The notes: generated from the letters alone by a model not told the origin. A stretch of DNA of 35,832 nucleotides from Acidobacteriota bacterium (GCA_016201275.1 JACQDB010000076.1:1-35832); one strand, 5' to 3'; numbered from the stretch's first letter, positions 8,473 to 17,625 are shown. Translations and numbers: made by a program.

Positions 8473-8507
8473 GCCTTGAAACTGGCTACCAGAGCCAGTT
8501 TCAAGGC
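8473..8507. repeat. Post-gene palindrome P2
   Basis: Stem of 15 bp (GCCTTGAAACTGGCT and its complement) with a 5-base loop. It resembles P1 and P3 in the GAAAC-GGCT core. It lies 28 bp beyond the stop of the decayed PQQ-repeat gene (minus strand), in terminator position. Confidence 0.7.
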
Positions 8508-8534
8508 AACCGGTATGCAAGCCAGCAGCTGGCA

Positions 8535-8744
8535 TCAGACCTCTGACCGCCAGAGTTTTCCGCAATCATACAAAGCGTTTGGCGTGCGTATGTAGAGCTT
8601 GCCATCGGCAAGCGCCGGAGTCGAAAACACTTCATCGTCTAGCTGCTTGAACTTCAGGCTTGCTCCTGCGCCAGGCGCTTTCACAGCCAGCAACTCTGCC
8701 GCCCTCACTTGCTTGGCGCTCCAAGCGGAAAGAGGCGATTTATT
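8535..8744 (-). pseudogene. 3' remnant of a PQQ-like beta-propeller gene
   Basis: About 70 codons are open on the minus strand, ending at TGA (8535-8537), with an in-frame stop just upstream at 8745-8747 and no start codon in a sensible place. The translation includes KFKQLDDEVFSTPALADGKL followed by YIRTPNALYDCG. This is the characteristic last repeat of PQQ-like propeller proteins, where Asp-Glu-x-Phe-(A/S)-(S/T)-Pro-Ala leads to (L/I)-Tyr-Ile-Arg-Thr. The rest of the gene is not found upstream. It is best explained as the surviving tail of a periplasmic outer-membrane-assembly or quinoprotein-like beta-propeller protein. Confidence 0.72.
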
Positions 8745-9191
8745 CTACTCAACTTTTGCTCTTTATTGAATCCACGATCCGCAGTTCCGGGGAAATCCAG
8801 AACTACCAAAATGCTTGCTGTGTCGCCGCGTCTTTGCTGCATCAGTGGCTGATTTCCGTTGTGCCTTGAGCGCACGAACCGCTTGATTTTGCTGTTCACC
8901 ACGCCGCTGCGTGAGGATTTTCCAGCGTTGTTTATAAGGGTTCCTCTGTGATTTCAACGCTGCTGTTGCCAGCGGAACGACGCGAAAAAAAATCGTTCGT
9001 CAGGAAAAACCGTTTGCGCGCCGAAAAACCTGTGTTAAAAATAGTTGCTCTTGGGTCATTCGCACAATCTCTATTTTCTCAACCGGAAAGCAAGGCGCTG
9101 GTACACTGTATGATGACAGAAGGCCGATAAACAGGGCTTTTTACTCTGCGCCGTGTACCCACTTGCAGGATTCCGGTTTAATCAAAATATC
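8745..9191. other. Intergenic region before the transglutaminase-domain gene
   Basis: No gene is supportable. Towards its end a TGG-TACACT extended -10 motif at 9099-9107 could drive the downstream gene, putting a start of transcription near 9114. The A-rich stretch near 8985-8993 is not part of any repeat I recognise. Confidence 0.4.
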
Positions 9192-11600
9192 ATGAAGGTT
9201 CAGACGGTTCGCAGTATGATGATTTTCACCTTTGCAAAATTTCGCCAGCGCCTCTGCCCAAAATCACTGCGCGTCCGCGCCATTTCTACAGGCGTGCTGC
9301 TGCTCATCGTTGCGCTCGGATTGCTGTCGCCGCCAGACCTTTTCGCGAAGCAGAAATTCACCATTGCGCCGCCGCCTGCGTGGGTGCAACAGACCAATTT
9401 GCCGCCGCCCGATTCGCCGCCTAATGACGCGCCCGCTGGCAGCGTCAATTACTTGCTCGTGGACAATCAACTTCGCGTCAGCGCTGCCAACATCGAGCGG
9501 TTTTATCGCCGCGTTGAAAAAGTGATTACGGCGTCGGGACTCGATGAAGTGTCGGAACTGACCTTTCACTTTGAGCCATCCTATCAAGAACTTTTCATTC
9601 ATCACATACACATAGTGCGCGGCAATGAAACCATAGACGCGCTCAAGCCAAATGAAATTAAAGTCATCCAGCAGGAAAAAAACCTCGATCAACGGCTGTA
9701 TAACGGCACGCTTTCGGCCATCGTGTTTCTCAGCGATGTGCGCCAGGGTGATGTGATTGATTACGCCTACTCGATCAACGGCGAAAATCCCGTGCTGCGC
9801 GGACGCTTTGCCGATAGCTTCATGGTCGGTTTGAGCGAACCAGTTGAAAAACTCAAATGGCGCTTGCTCTATCCAACTGCGCGCCCACTGTATATCAAAA
9901 ATCACCGCACCGATATTCATCCGGCAACGCGCCCCTTGGGTAATGAAAGCGAATATTTGTGGGAGAGCGACCAGGTCGCGGCGATTGAAATCGAAGGCTC
10001 GACGCCTGCCTGGTTCGAGACCTACCCGCAGGTTCAGTTGAGCGAGTTCGCCAGTTGGGAAGAGGTCGCCGGATGGGCCGCGCCGCTCTATCCAATCAAC
10101 CAGCCGCTGTCGGCCAAACTCACGCAACAGATCAACCAGTGGCGCGCCGAATTGCCGCACCGCGACAAACGAATGCTGGCGGCCTTGCGCTTTGTGCAGG
10201 ACGAAGTGCGGTATCTGGGCGTGGAACTGGGTGCCTATTCGCATCAACCCAGCCCGCCGTCTGTGGTCTTTGAAAGACGTTTCGGCGATTGCAAAGACAA
10301 ATCATTATTGCTCGCCGCGATGCTGAATGCACTCGGTATCGAAGCGCATCCGGCGCTTGTTAATACCGTGGCGCAACACGCGCTAGACCAGTGGCAGCCG
10401 ACGCCTTATGCTTTTGATCATTGCATCGTGCAGGCCAAACTGGACGATAAAACCTACTGGTTTGACCCGACGATTTCGTATCAGCGCGGCGATTTAAGTT
10501 TGCATCACAATCCGAATTATGAACGCGCTCTGGTGGTGCGCGAGGGCAGCAAGGCGCTGGAGGTGATGCCGATGGCGACGCTTGAGCAACCGGCCATAGA
10601 AGTCAAACAAATTTATACGCTCAAGGATTTTCATTCTCCGGTGACGTTGTTGATTGCGACGACTTATCGCGGTAATGAAGCCGACAACACGCGCTTTCAT
10701 CTGGCCGGTCAATCGTTGTCCGAGGTCAGCCGATTTTATCTGCGCTATTATGCCGAACAAGACCATTCGATCAAGGCCGAAGGCCAGCCGGTGATTACCG
10801 ACGACCAGGAAACCAACACTCTGGTGGTCACGGAAAACTATTCGATTCCAGAGTTCTGGACCAACAACGAGCGGACTTTTTATGCCGACCAGATTTATGA
10901 TCGCTTGAGCAAAGAAACCCTGTCCAATCGCCATGCGCCGTTGGCGATTTCGCATCCCCTTTACCTCAAACAAAGTATCGAGGCGCATATGCCGGAACCG
11001 TTTTCGATTGACCAAGACACCGGCACCATCGCCGATGATTTCGTGCGTTTCGCTTATCGTTTTACGACGCAGGGCAACATCATTAAACTCGATTTTACGT
11101 TGCAGAGCCTGCGCGATACTGTGCCTGCCGAACAGACCGCCAAGCATCTTGCCACCATTGACCGGATTAAAAAATATGTGGGCTATGAAATCACTCGCGA
11201 TTCCTTCGGGTCGGCCAAGGGCGGCGAGGTGACGGCGAGTGATGGCGAAGGCGCTTTCAAAACCTTCGTGTGGTTTTTATTTTTAGGGCCGTTCGTAATT
11301 TTCGGCACCTGGATGGGGGTTCGACGAATGCGCGAAAAGCGCCGCGTCAATCAATTCAAAGAGCGCCTTCAAGCCACGCCGGGAGCCGCACCCGCCACTG
11401 CCATACGCCTGCAAAGCGAGCAGGAGATCTACGGACATCTGGCGAATTTTCGTTCGGCCTGCGGCGCGCCGTTGTATCAACAAGGCATCGCCTTGCATCA
11501 AGAGAGCATGAGTTTCGACGGCCAACGTCTGACCGCCATCGCTTTGCAATGCCAGGTCTGCGGCGAAACCCGCGATGTCTATTTCGCGCACGGCAAGTAG
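9192..11600 (+). CDS. Exported DUF3857 / transglutaminase-like domain protein
   Basis: 802 residues from the ATG at 9192; a GTG 39 bp upstream is an alternative. An N-terminal signal or anchor (hydrophobic about residues 31-47) is followed by a DUF3857 domain (about 60-260). A transglutaminase-like domain follows (about 300-430), with its triad visible as C367 (GDCKDKS), H410 (FDHCIV) and D425 (FDPT). After a beta-rich part (about 450-660) there is a membrane helix (about 693-713), then a cytoplasmic or exposed tail of about 90 residues with cysteines (SACG, CQVCG) that could bind a metal. All three catalytic residues are present, so a protease, acyl-transferase or peptide-crosslinking activity is possible; no substrate is known. 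The protein lies in the envelope. It stands alone with its own promoter region. Confidence 0.9.
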   Translation: MKVQTVRSMMIFTFAKFRQRLCPKSLRVRAISTGVLLLIVALGLLSPPDLFAKQKFTIAPPPAWVQQTNLPPPDSPPNDAPAGSVNYLLVDNQLRVSAANIERFYRRVEKVITASGLDEVSELTFHFEPSYQELFIHHIHIVRGNETIDALKPNEIKVIQQEKNLDQRLYNGTLSAIVFLSDVRQGDVIDYAYSINGENPVLRGRFADSFMVGLSEPVEKLKWRLLYPTARPLYIKNHRTDIHPATRPLGNESEYLWESDQVAAIEIEGSTPAWFETYPQVQLSEFASWEEVAGWAAPLYPINQPLSAKLTQQINQWRAELPHRDKRMLAALRFVQDEVRYLGVELGAYSHQPSPPSVVFERRFGDCKDKSLLLAAMLNALGIEAHPALVNTVAQHALDQWQPTPYAFDHCIVQAKLDDKTYWFDPTISYQRGDLSLHHNPNYERALVVREGSKALEVMPMATLEQPAIEVKQIYTLKDFHSPVTLLIATTYRGNEADNTRFHLAGQSLSEVSRFYLRYYAEQDHSIKAEGQPVITDDQETNTLVVTENYSIPEFWTNNERTFYADQIYDRLSKETLSNRHAPLAISHPLYLKQSIEAHMPEPFSIDQDTGTIADDFVRFAYRFTTQGNIIKLDFTLQSLRDTVPAEQTAKHLATIDRIKKYVGYEITRDSFGSAKGGEVTASDGEGAFKTFVWFLFLGPFVIFGTWMGVRRMREKRRVNQFKERLQATPGAAPATAIRLQSEQEIYGHLANFRSACGAPLYQQGIALHQESMSFDGQRLTAIALQCQVCGETRDVYFAHGK

Positions 11601-12019
11601 CACCTATGAGATTAGCCCAAACGAGGGCGAAGAATTTCTCACCGCAATTTTTCTACGACTTGATAGACGTGGGTGCCGGTTGCAGCAGGCCAACGCTCGC
11701 TTTGATGGGCGTACAAATGTGGTAGTGGATTAATTCCTGATGAGCCACAGACTGGGCGGATGAAGCGGCTTGGGCGGATCAGATTAAGAAGTAACTCCGC
11801 ATCAATCCGCCGCCGCCGCACCGTCCGTGGTCTATACAAAATTGCCATACCACCTCCCTCTTCTTCATCGTTGAAAACTTCCTGTTCTTACCCTTTCTTT
11901 CTGCCGCAGCGCTTGGTTTGCGGCAAGGCCGATGTTGTGTCGCAAGGCGTAGGCGGCTACAATTCGGGATTACCGGCTACCGGCAGTTGTCGGGCTTGGA
12001 GAAGAGGGGAGGAAGGATT
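11601..12019. other. Intergenic region; no gene seen
   Basis: About 420 bp with short chance frames only. Direct short repeats of GGGCGGAT occur around 11755-11785, and there is a pyrimidine-rich stretch near 11850-11910. The promoter of the following operon lies at its end. Confidence 0.45.
11935..11963 (+). promoter_or_regulatory. Candidate sigma-70 promoter of the DHH-amine oxidase-esterase operon
   Basis: TTGTGT (11935-11940) and TACAAT (11958-11963) are separated by exactly 17 bp, giving a predicted start near 11970 and a leader of about 50 bp to the ATG at 12020. This is one of the best box pairs in the window. Prediction by motif only. Confidence 0.5.
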
Positions 12020-13192
12020 ATGGCTAGAGAGAGAAGTCCGCTTGCCGAAGTGACCGAGCGCAGCGCCGAAGTCATGCCGGTGAAAAAGTCGGCAGAACTG
12101 GCCGCCCTGCTGGAAACCCATAAAGGCGAGCGGCACGCCATCGTTATGCAGGATTATCCAGACCCCGATGCGCTGTCGTCGGCGTGGGCGCACAAAATGA
12201 TTGCGGCCAAATACGGCATCGAATGCGATATCCTTTATGAAGGCCGCATCTCGCATCAAGAAAATCTCGCCCTCGTGCAACTCACAGACATTGATCTGGT
12301 GCGCTACAGCGATGGCGATGACCTCAAGCAATATCAACACACCGTCTTTGTGGATAATCAAGGCACGACTTCGCGGCTCACCGACCGCTTTGCCGATCTC
12401 GAAGTGAAACCGCTGGTCATCGTTGACCATCACGAAATCCAGGATCGCATTCAATCCATCTATACGGACATTCGCAAGATTGGTGCGACCGCCACCATTT
12501 ACACCCAATACATACGCGCAGGCTTGTTGACGCTGAAAAAAGCCGACCCCAAACACGAGATGCTGGCGACCTCCTTGATGCACGGCATACGCAGCGAAAC
12601 TTCCGGCTTGATTCGCAGCGGTATCGAAGAGATGGAGGCTGCGACCTTTTTAACGCCGTTCATCAATCACTCGATGCTCGAAGATATTTTGTCGGTCAAA
12701 CGCTCGAAACAGGTGATGGACGTGATTCATCTGGCGCTGGAAAACCGCGAAATCCGCGACAACTATTCGATTTCCGGAGTCGGTTATCTGCGCGTCGAAG
12801 ACCGCGATTCGATCCCTCAAGCCGCAGATTTTTTGTTGACCGAAGAGAACGCCCACACCGCTATCGTATATGGCATCATCATCAAAGGCGACCGCGAAAT
12901 GGTGGTCGGCTCGATGCGTACCAACAAGGTGACGCTGAACCCGGACGAGTTTTTGAAAGAGGCTTTGGGGGCTACGGAAACCGGGCGTTATTACGGCGGC
13001 GGACGGCGTGGCGCGGGCGGTTTTGAAATCCCCATAGGCTTTCTGGCGGGCATCACCGACGACGAGTTGAACCGCATGAAGTGGCATCTGTATGACGAGT
13101 TGGTAAAGAAAAAATTTTTCGCTAAGATAGGCGTGCATTCGCCCTCGCAGGCTTCGCGCAACGACACCGGAAGTTTACGTTTAGAAGAGTAG
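12020..13192 (+). CDS. DHH-family phosphoesterase (oligoribonuclease / pAp-phosphatase type)
   Basis: 390 residues from the ATG at 12020, which has a strong GAGGAAGGA site; an extension 34 codons upstream lacks family similarity. Motifs of the DHH superfamily are present in order: PDPDA with D48 and D50, VFVDNQG with D112, and DHH at 136-138. A C-terminal DHHA1 domain carries the glycine-rich GGGRRGAGGFEIP. NrnA-like members degrade nano-RNA and 3'-phosphoadenosine 5'-phosphate with manganese, while others hydrolyse cyclic dinucleotides; no extra sensory domain is visible, so the NrnA-like role is the default inference. It is the first gene of a cluster: the amine oxidase starts 11 bp after its stop. 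Confidence 0.9.
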   Translation: MARERSPLAEVTERSAEVMPVKKSAELAALLETHKGERHAIVMQDYPDPDALSSAWAHKMIAAKYGIECDILYEGRISHQENLALVQLTDIDLVRYSDGDDLKQYQHTVFVDNQGTTSRLTDRFADLEVKPLVIVDHHEIQDRIQSIYTDIRKIGATATIYTQYIRAGLLTLKKADPKHEMLATSLMHGIRSETSGLIRSGIEEMEAATFLTPFINHSMLEDILSVKRSKQVMDVIHLALENREIRDNYSISGVGYLRVEDRDSIPQAADFLLTEENAHTAIVYGIIIKGDREMVVGSMRTNKVTLNPDEFLKEALGATETGRYYGGGRRGAGGFEIPIGFLAGITDDELNRMKWHLYDELVKKKFFAKIGVHSPSQASRNDTGSLRLEE

Positions 13193-13203
13193 GAACAGCA
13201 GCT

Positions 13204-14667
13204 ATGTCAAACTCCCTTAATCGTCGGCAGTTCATACGCGAGTTCACGCTTGGCGCGGCCTCGCTGGCCTTGCTGCCAAATCTCGCACGAGCGAAACAGC
13301 GCGGCGGTCTGGTGTTACAAGGTACGCCGAAAAATGTAGTCATATTGGGTGGCGGCCTTGCTGGCCTTGCCGCCGCTTATGAATTGAAGAAAGCTGGTCA
13401 TAAAGTAACCATACTGGAAGCGCGCAAAACGCCGGGCGGCAGAGTGCGAACCTTGCGCGAATTCGATGATGGCCTGTACGCCGAAGCCGGAGCCATCGCC
13501 TTTCCGCAGAGCCACGAATTCACTGCCGGTTATGTTCAGGAATTTGGCTTGCCCACGCGCCTGTACGCCAAGTTCGGTTTGGACTCGTTGGCGTCCATAC
13601 GCGGGCAGGTCTTTCGTGTGAACGCCAACACCACGGTGCCGCTTGACTTGAAACCCAGCGAACGGCAGGCCGGCGTCTTCGGCCTGCCGACCTTTTATCT
13701 CGATTCTTTCATACGCGACGTAGGCAATCCGCGCCGCGCCAGTTGGCCTCCCAATAGTTTGCGCGCCCTCGATAGCATTTCGCTGCAACAACTGCTGCAA
13801 CAACAAGGCGCGTCCCAAGCGGCTATAGAGGTCATCGCCGCCTCGCAACTCGGCCTGCTCGGTTACGGCATAGATGCGATTTCAGCAATGGATGCAGTGG
13901 TCACCGAAGCCATCGCCCGCGACTCGGCGTTTTATGAAATCGTCAACGGCAACGATGAACTGGCGTATGCCTTGAAGCGCCGGGTGAAGAAGCAATTTCG
14001 CAAACAAGCCGTCGTCTTGCGCCTCGAACAAACGGCCAACGGAGTGACCGTGACTTATACGCAGGGCGACGAAGTGCAGACCCTCAACGCCGACCGCGTG
14101 GTTTGTACCTTGCCCTTTCCGGTGCTGAAAGATATAGCGGTTTTTCCGGCCTTTTCTGCGGAAAAACAGCGCGCCATCAACGAATTGAAACTGACACCGA
14201 TCACCCGAACCTATCTGCAATTTCGCAGTCGCCCGTGGGAAGACGCCAGTTTGAACGGTTATGGCATCACCGATCTGGATATTCAAAACACCTATTCGCC
14301 AACCTTGACGCAGGCCGGGACACGCGGGGTGCTGGCGTCGTATGCCGGTGGACAAAGAGCTTTGGCGTTGAGCGCCATGAGTGAAACCGCACGACAGAAT
14401 TTGGTGCTGCAAAGCTTGGGCGATCTCTTCAGCGGTTTGAACCGGCAATACGAAAAAGGCGTCAGCCAAATCTGGCACCTGGACCCGTTGGCCAAAGGCG
14501 GGTTCACCTATTTCGAGCCTGGACAGATGGCGACGTTGTTGCCGTTAGCGCAACGCCCGGAAGGCCGCATACACTTTGCCGGAGAGCATACCTCGGCGTG
14601 GCACGGTTGGATGAACGGGGCGTTGGAATCGGGCAATCGCGCCGCCGAGGAAGTGAATTTGGCGTAA
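13204..14667 (+). CDS. FAD-dependent amine oxidase (flavin monoamine oxidase family), exported
   Basis: 487 residues. The N-terminus has a twin-arginine-like signal (RRQFIREF at 7-14, hydrophobic segment 15-27, ALA-type cleavage near ARA-K31). A Rossmann FAD motif follows: GGGLAG at 49-54, E72 at the end of the second strand, then GGRVRT. The C-terminal FAD motif is FAGEHTSAWHGWMNGALESG. The fold is that of amine or L-amino acid oxidases, which oxidise amines and reduce oxygen; the substrate is not predictable. The Tat signal would send the already folded flavoprotein to the periplasm. It is the second gene of the cluster, 11 bp after the DHH gene and 58 bp before the esterase gene. Confidence 0.9.
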   Translation: MSNSLNRRQFIREFTLGAASLALLPNLARAKQRGGLVLQGTPKNVVILGGGLAGLAAAYELKKAGHKVTILEARKTPGGRVRTLREFDDGLYAEAGAIAFPQSHEFTAGYVQEFGLPTRLYAKFGLDSLASIRGQVFRVNANTTVPLDLKPSERQAGVFGLPTFYLDSFIRDVGNPRRASWPPNSLRALDSISLQQLLQQQGASQAAIEVIAASQLGLLGYGIDAISAMDAVVTEAIARDSAFYEIVNGNDELAYALKRRVKKQFRKQAVVLRLEQTANGVTVTYTQGDEVQTLNADRVVCTLPFPVLKDIAVFPAFSAEKQRAINELKLTPITRTYLQFRSRPWEDASLNGYGITDLDIQNTYSPTLTQAGTRGVLASYAGGQRALALSAMSETARQNLVLQSLGDLFSGLNRQYEKGVSQIWHLDPLAKGGFTYFEPGQMATLLPLAQRPEGRIHFAGEHTSAWHGWMNGALESGNRAAEEVNLA

Positions 14668-14725
14668 GGAGACAGGAAGGAAATCGCTTGAACAGGCAAG
14701 CGAGCCAGGCCGGAAGCAAGCATTT

Positions 14726-15424
14726 ATGAAGCACGATGTGAATCAAGCCGGAGACCGTGAAATTCGCAATCAGGCGCGTTCCCTCATTCATCTGGTCAGA
14801 CAACCGCAAGTCAGCCAGAGCAGGCCGCCGCTGTTGTTGTTGCTGCACGGTTATGGCAGCAATGAGCAAGACCTCTTCAGCTTAACTTCTTACTTGGACG
14901 AGCGTTTATTAATCGTCAGCGCTCGCGCTCCGATACCGCTTTTTCCGGGCGGCTATGGCTGGTTTCAAATTGACTTCACGCCACAAGGCACGCGTATGCA
15001 CGCCGACGAAGCCGAGCAAAGCAGGCTGATTTTATTGGCTTTTTTGGATTATCTGCTCGAAGTTTATAACGCCGACCCGCAGCGCGTTTATCTGGCGGGT
15101 TTCAGTCAAGGGGCGATGATGAGTTTGCATCTCGCTGTAACCCATCCTGAAAAAGTGGCCGGTGTACTGGCGATGAGTGGGCGCGTGTTGCCGGAAGTGT
15201 TGCCGAAGATGGCCGCGCCGGAAGCCGTAGCGGCGTTGCCGATTTTCGTCTCGCACGGCATTTATGATGATGTCCTGCCGATTGAAAATGGCCGCGCCAC
15301 CAGAGCGATACTGGAAAACTTGCCGGTCGCGCTTACCTATAAAGAGTATCCGATGGCGCACGAAATCTCGCTCGAAAGCCTGCGAGACGCAACCGCGTGG
15401 TTGAAACAGGAGTTGGACAAATAG
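14726..15424 (+). CDS. Alpha/beta-hydrolase, carboxylesterase/phospholipase family
   Basis: 232 residues. It has the compact carboxylesterase type-2 fold: oxyanion loop LLHGYGSNEQDL (about 39-50), nucleophile elbow GFSQG with S127, acid D181 or D182 in GIYDD, and H212 in MAHEIS. No signal peptide, so cytoplasmic. Such enzymes hydrolyse short acyl esters or lysophospholipids, and substrate cannot be told. It is the last gene of the apparent DHH-oxidase-esterase cluster and is followed by a TATAGCG-type element. Confidence 0.9.
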   Translation: MKHDVNQAGDREIRNQARSLIHLVRQPQVSQSRPPLLLLLHGYGSNEQDLFSLTSYLDERLLIVSARAPIPLFPGGYGWFQIDFTPQGTRMHADEAEQSRLILLAFLDYLLEVYNADPQRVYLAGFSQGAMMSLHLAVTHPEKVAGVLAMSGRVLPEVLPKMAAPEAVAALPIFVSHGIYDDVLPIENGRATRAILENLPVALTYKEYPMAHEISLESLRDATAWLKQELDK

Positions 15425-15552
15425 TGGTGTTTTGGTAAATGAATCTCCTCTCAGTTGAGCGGCGACCTCTAACGGATTGAGCGTCAACTTTGGCAGGCCA
15501 CAGAAATTGCGAAGCAGGCGTTCAGACGTAGCGAATCGGTCGCTCGCCTGTC

Positions 15553-15651
15553 ATAGAGCGAATTTCATTGGCCCACGACCATGACACCTGGTTGAGAGGC
15601 GGCCTGTGACCGCCTCTCAACCAATCGCACACACCTCTGCAAGCCTCTATA
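15553..15651 (-). repeat. TATAGCG-type hairpin element, copy d (reverse)
   Basis: Reverse orientation copy: GCGAATTTCATT at the left, central hairpin (GGTTGAGAGGCGG pairing with CCGCCTCTCAACC), and GCAAGCCTCTATA at the right. Both outer ends have drifted from the consensus. It lies between two convergent genes (esterase and MFS transporter), where a hairpin could also serve as a two-way terminator. Confidence 0.75.
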
Positions 15652-15673
15652 TGTAAAGTGCGCCAACCGCACA

Positions 15674-17056
15674 TCACTCCGGCAAATCTTCCTGCGTCGG
15701 CTCCGGTAAATAAAAACTCGCTATCAAGCCTATCGCATAAACCAGAAACGCTACGCAACCGGCAGCGTAAGCCAGATGCACAGCGGCGGTCGCGCCGGGC
15801 ATGAGTTTCGCTAATTGTGTGGTCAGCAACGCGGCGGCAGTGCCAATCATGCGTCCGCCAATGTTGGCAGCAAAACTTTCACCGGTGCCGCGCAAATAGG
15901 TTGGATAGACGCGCGGCAAGTAATTGCCCCAGAAACTGAACTGCGCCACGGTGAAAAATCCAGTTAAAAAAATCCCCCATTTCAACAAGCCTATGTTGTT
16001 GGTGGCGGGAAAGAAAAATACCAGCGGTATCAACAGCAGTCCGGGGATTTGAAAAATTCGCAACAGCTTTCGGCGACTCCATATCACCACGGCAAGAATC
16101 GCCAAAGCGATGCGACCCACCAAGCCGCCGGTCTCCTGAAAAGATTGCACGCCACTGGCAAGCTGCTCCAGACGTTGCTGCTTTTGTTGCGGATTGCTAA
16201 TCGTCGAAACTTCGCTGACCACCTCCGGCAGGCCGCGCACCATTTGCGGCGTCTGTTGAATCGCGCCATAAGCCGCGCCGTAAGCACAGGCCACCAACAA
16301 GGTCGTCACCAGAGTGGTTTTGCGAAAAGCCGGTTGAAAAATTTCTGCAAGGCTGGGACGACGCAACGTGCCTGCGGCTTTCTGCTCTTTCCAGATTGGC
16401 GATTCCGGCAGAAAGGGACGAATTAAAATGAGCGGAATCGCTGGAATCACCCCTGAAATCAAGGTGTAGCGCCACGCTGCATGGCCGTTGAAGATAGCTG
16501 GTAAATGCTCGCCATAGGTGGCGGCCAACCAGTTTGCGCCGGTCACCATCACCCCGCCCAGCGAGGAGAAGGCTTGCGTATAGCCGAGAATTTTCTCGCG
16601 CTGTTTGCCGTGCGGAAATAATTCGGCAAGCCAGGCGACCGCCGCAACGAACTCGACGCATACGCCTATGAAGGTGGTGCAACGCAGGACAAGCAGCATC
16701 GGCAAAGAGTTGGCGTAACCGGCGGCGCAAGCGGAAAAAGCATACAACAGAATAGACCACACCAGAACTTTGCGGCGACCGAAGAGGTCGGTCAAGTAGC
16801 CACCCAGCAAACCGAAGAGGCCTCCCGCCAACGCCGGAACATAAAACATCAAGTCGCGCCAGTTGGCGAAGGCCGCCGCTGTCGCCGGATTGTTGGGGTC
16901 GAGGCCGCCTAATTCCAGCAGTGCGCGTGGCAAGATCAACGGCAACATCAAGAGTTCATAACTGTCAAAAGCGAAACCTATACAGGCGATGATGCAGATC
17001 AGCCATTGAACACGAGTGAGCGACGGCAGGTGATCAGGCGATTGTCTGGAATCCAT
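15674..17056 (-). CDS. MFS transporter, sugar/metabolite:H+ symporter type
   Basis: 460 residues from the ATG at 17056, preceded by an AGG site 8 nt upstream; a start 21 bp earlier is possible. Twelve hydrophobic segments are recognisable, with the MFS loop LTDLFGRRKVLVWS after helix 2 and LPESPIWKEQKAAG after helix 6. This is the pattern of metabolite:proton symporters. A longer central periplasmic or cytoplasmic loop (about residues 265-310, rich in Gln and Ser) is slightly unusual. Located in the inner membrane; substrate unknown. It is a single gene, convergent with the esterase gene. Confidence 0.9.
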   Translation of the reverse strand: MDSRQSPDHLPSLTRVQWLICIIACIGFAFDSYELLMLPLILPRALLELGGLDPNNPATAAAFANWRDLMFYVPALAGGLFGLLGGYLTDLFGRRKVLVWSILLYAFSACAAGYANSLPMLLVLRCTTFIGVCVEFVAAVAWLAELFPHGKQREKILGYTQAFSSLGGVMVTGANWLAATYGEHLPAIFNGHAAWRYTLISGVIPAIPLILIRPFLPESPIWKEQKAAGTLRRPSLAEIFQPAFRKTTLVTTLLVACAYGAAYGAIQQTPQMVRGLPEVVSEVSTISNPQQKQQRLEQLASGVQSFQETGGLVGRIALAILAVVIWSRRKLLRIFQIPGLLLIPLVFFFPATNNIGLLKWGIFLTGFFTVAQFSFWGNYLPRVYPTYLRGTGESFAANIGGRMIGTAAALLTTQLAKLMPGATAAVHLAYAAGCVAFLVYAIGLIASFYLPEPTQEDLPE

Positions 17057-17300
17057 AGCGAACCTGGTAACACACAAGCTTTGATTTTACGGCAACCTCT
17101 AAGGCTTTCCTGGGGCTGCCGGTCACTGGCACGGCAGTGCCGCCGAGGGCTGGGCGAGAGCCTACTATCGCACGCCTTGCCAACCACACGCAACACGCGC
17201 CGGTCGCCGACGCCTTGCCAAATTTCCCGCCCCCTTGCCAATTGTATTTTGTCGGGAAAAGGCCAATAATTTCGACACGCACGAAGACTGAGCGAGGTAA
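17057..17300. other. Intergenic stretch upstream of the MFS gene
   Basis: No gene. It holds a palindrome (about 17126-17147, GGCACGGCAGTGCCGCCG) that also occurs, with one change, at about 393-412, followed by C-rich sequence. The region presumably carries the MFS promoter on the minus strand, but none is clear. Confidence 0.4.
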
Positions 17301-17410
17301 GGATTGTGGATGAAATAACCTGCAAAACGTCAGTGATTTTCCCATGCCCTGTACGGGCGAGCCTGCGGTGGTCGCCCGTACAAGGTTGCACCTTATTTCA
17401 TCCACAATCC
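17301..17410. repeat. 110-bp palindromic element flanked by TAA
   Basis: Ends GGATTGTGGATGAAATAA and TTATTTCATCCACAATCC are perfect 18-bp inverted repeats. TAA stands on both sides (17298-17300 and 17411-17413), a probable 3-bp target duplication. The interior has a hairpin of about 11 bp (TGTACGGGCGA). A second, shortened copy is at 2241-2328. This has the hallmarks of a miniature inverted-repeat transposable element. Confidence 0.85.
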
Positions 17411-17480
17411 TAAGACTGACTGAATTGACTGACTGCATTTCGGCGCTCTGATGGCGATCAGAAAAATGCATGAGGCATAC

Positions 17481-17576
17481 TATAGCGGCTTGCAGATGTG
17501 TGCGATTTGTTGAGAGGCGGTCTGCGACCGCCTCTCAACAAAGTGTCGTGGTCGCGGGCAAATGAAATTCGCTATA
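17481..17576 (+). repeat. TATAGCG-type hairpin element, copy b
   Basis: 96 bp, the same length as copy a and differing from it at only a few positions. Its central hairpin is perfect (TTGAGAGGCGGTC / GACCGCCTCTCAA). It is followed after 1 bp by the second copy of the 48-bp repeat (17578-17625). Confidence 0.87.
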
Positions 17577-17577
17577 A

Positions 17578-17625
17578 GGAGTGTAGCCGCTCTCTTCCTG
17601 TTGCCCATATATAGTGTTCGGCTCA
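17578..17625 (+). repeat. 48-bp dispersed repeat, copy 2
   Basis: Same sequence as 274-321 with about five differences. It lies 78 bp before the methyltransferase start and may contribute to its leader, but no promoter function is shown. Confidence 0.7.

Noticed and set aside
9264-10247. Long open frame (327 codons) on the minus strand
   Set aside because: It lies wholly opposite the transglutaminase-domain gene, whose domains and catalytic residues are clear; its translation is Arg/His/Phe-rich with no domain and reflects codon bias of the sense strand.
11957-12583. Open frame antisense to the DHH phosphoesterase gene
   Set aside because: No start signals or recognisable composition; the plus strand carries the DHH motifs.
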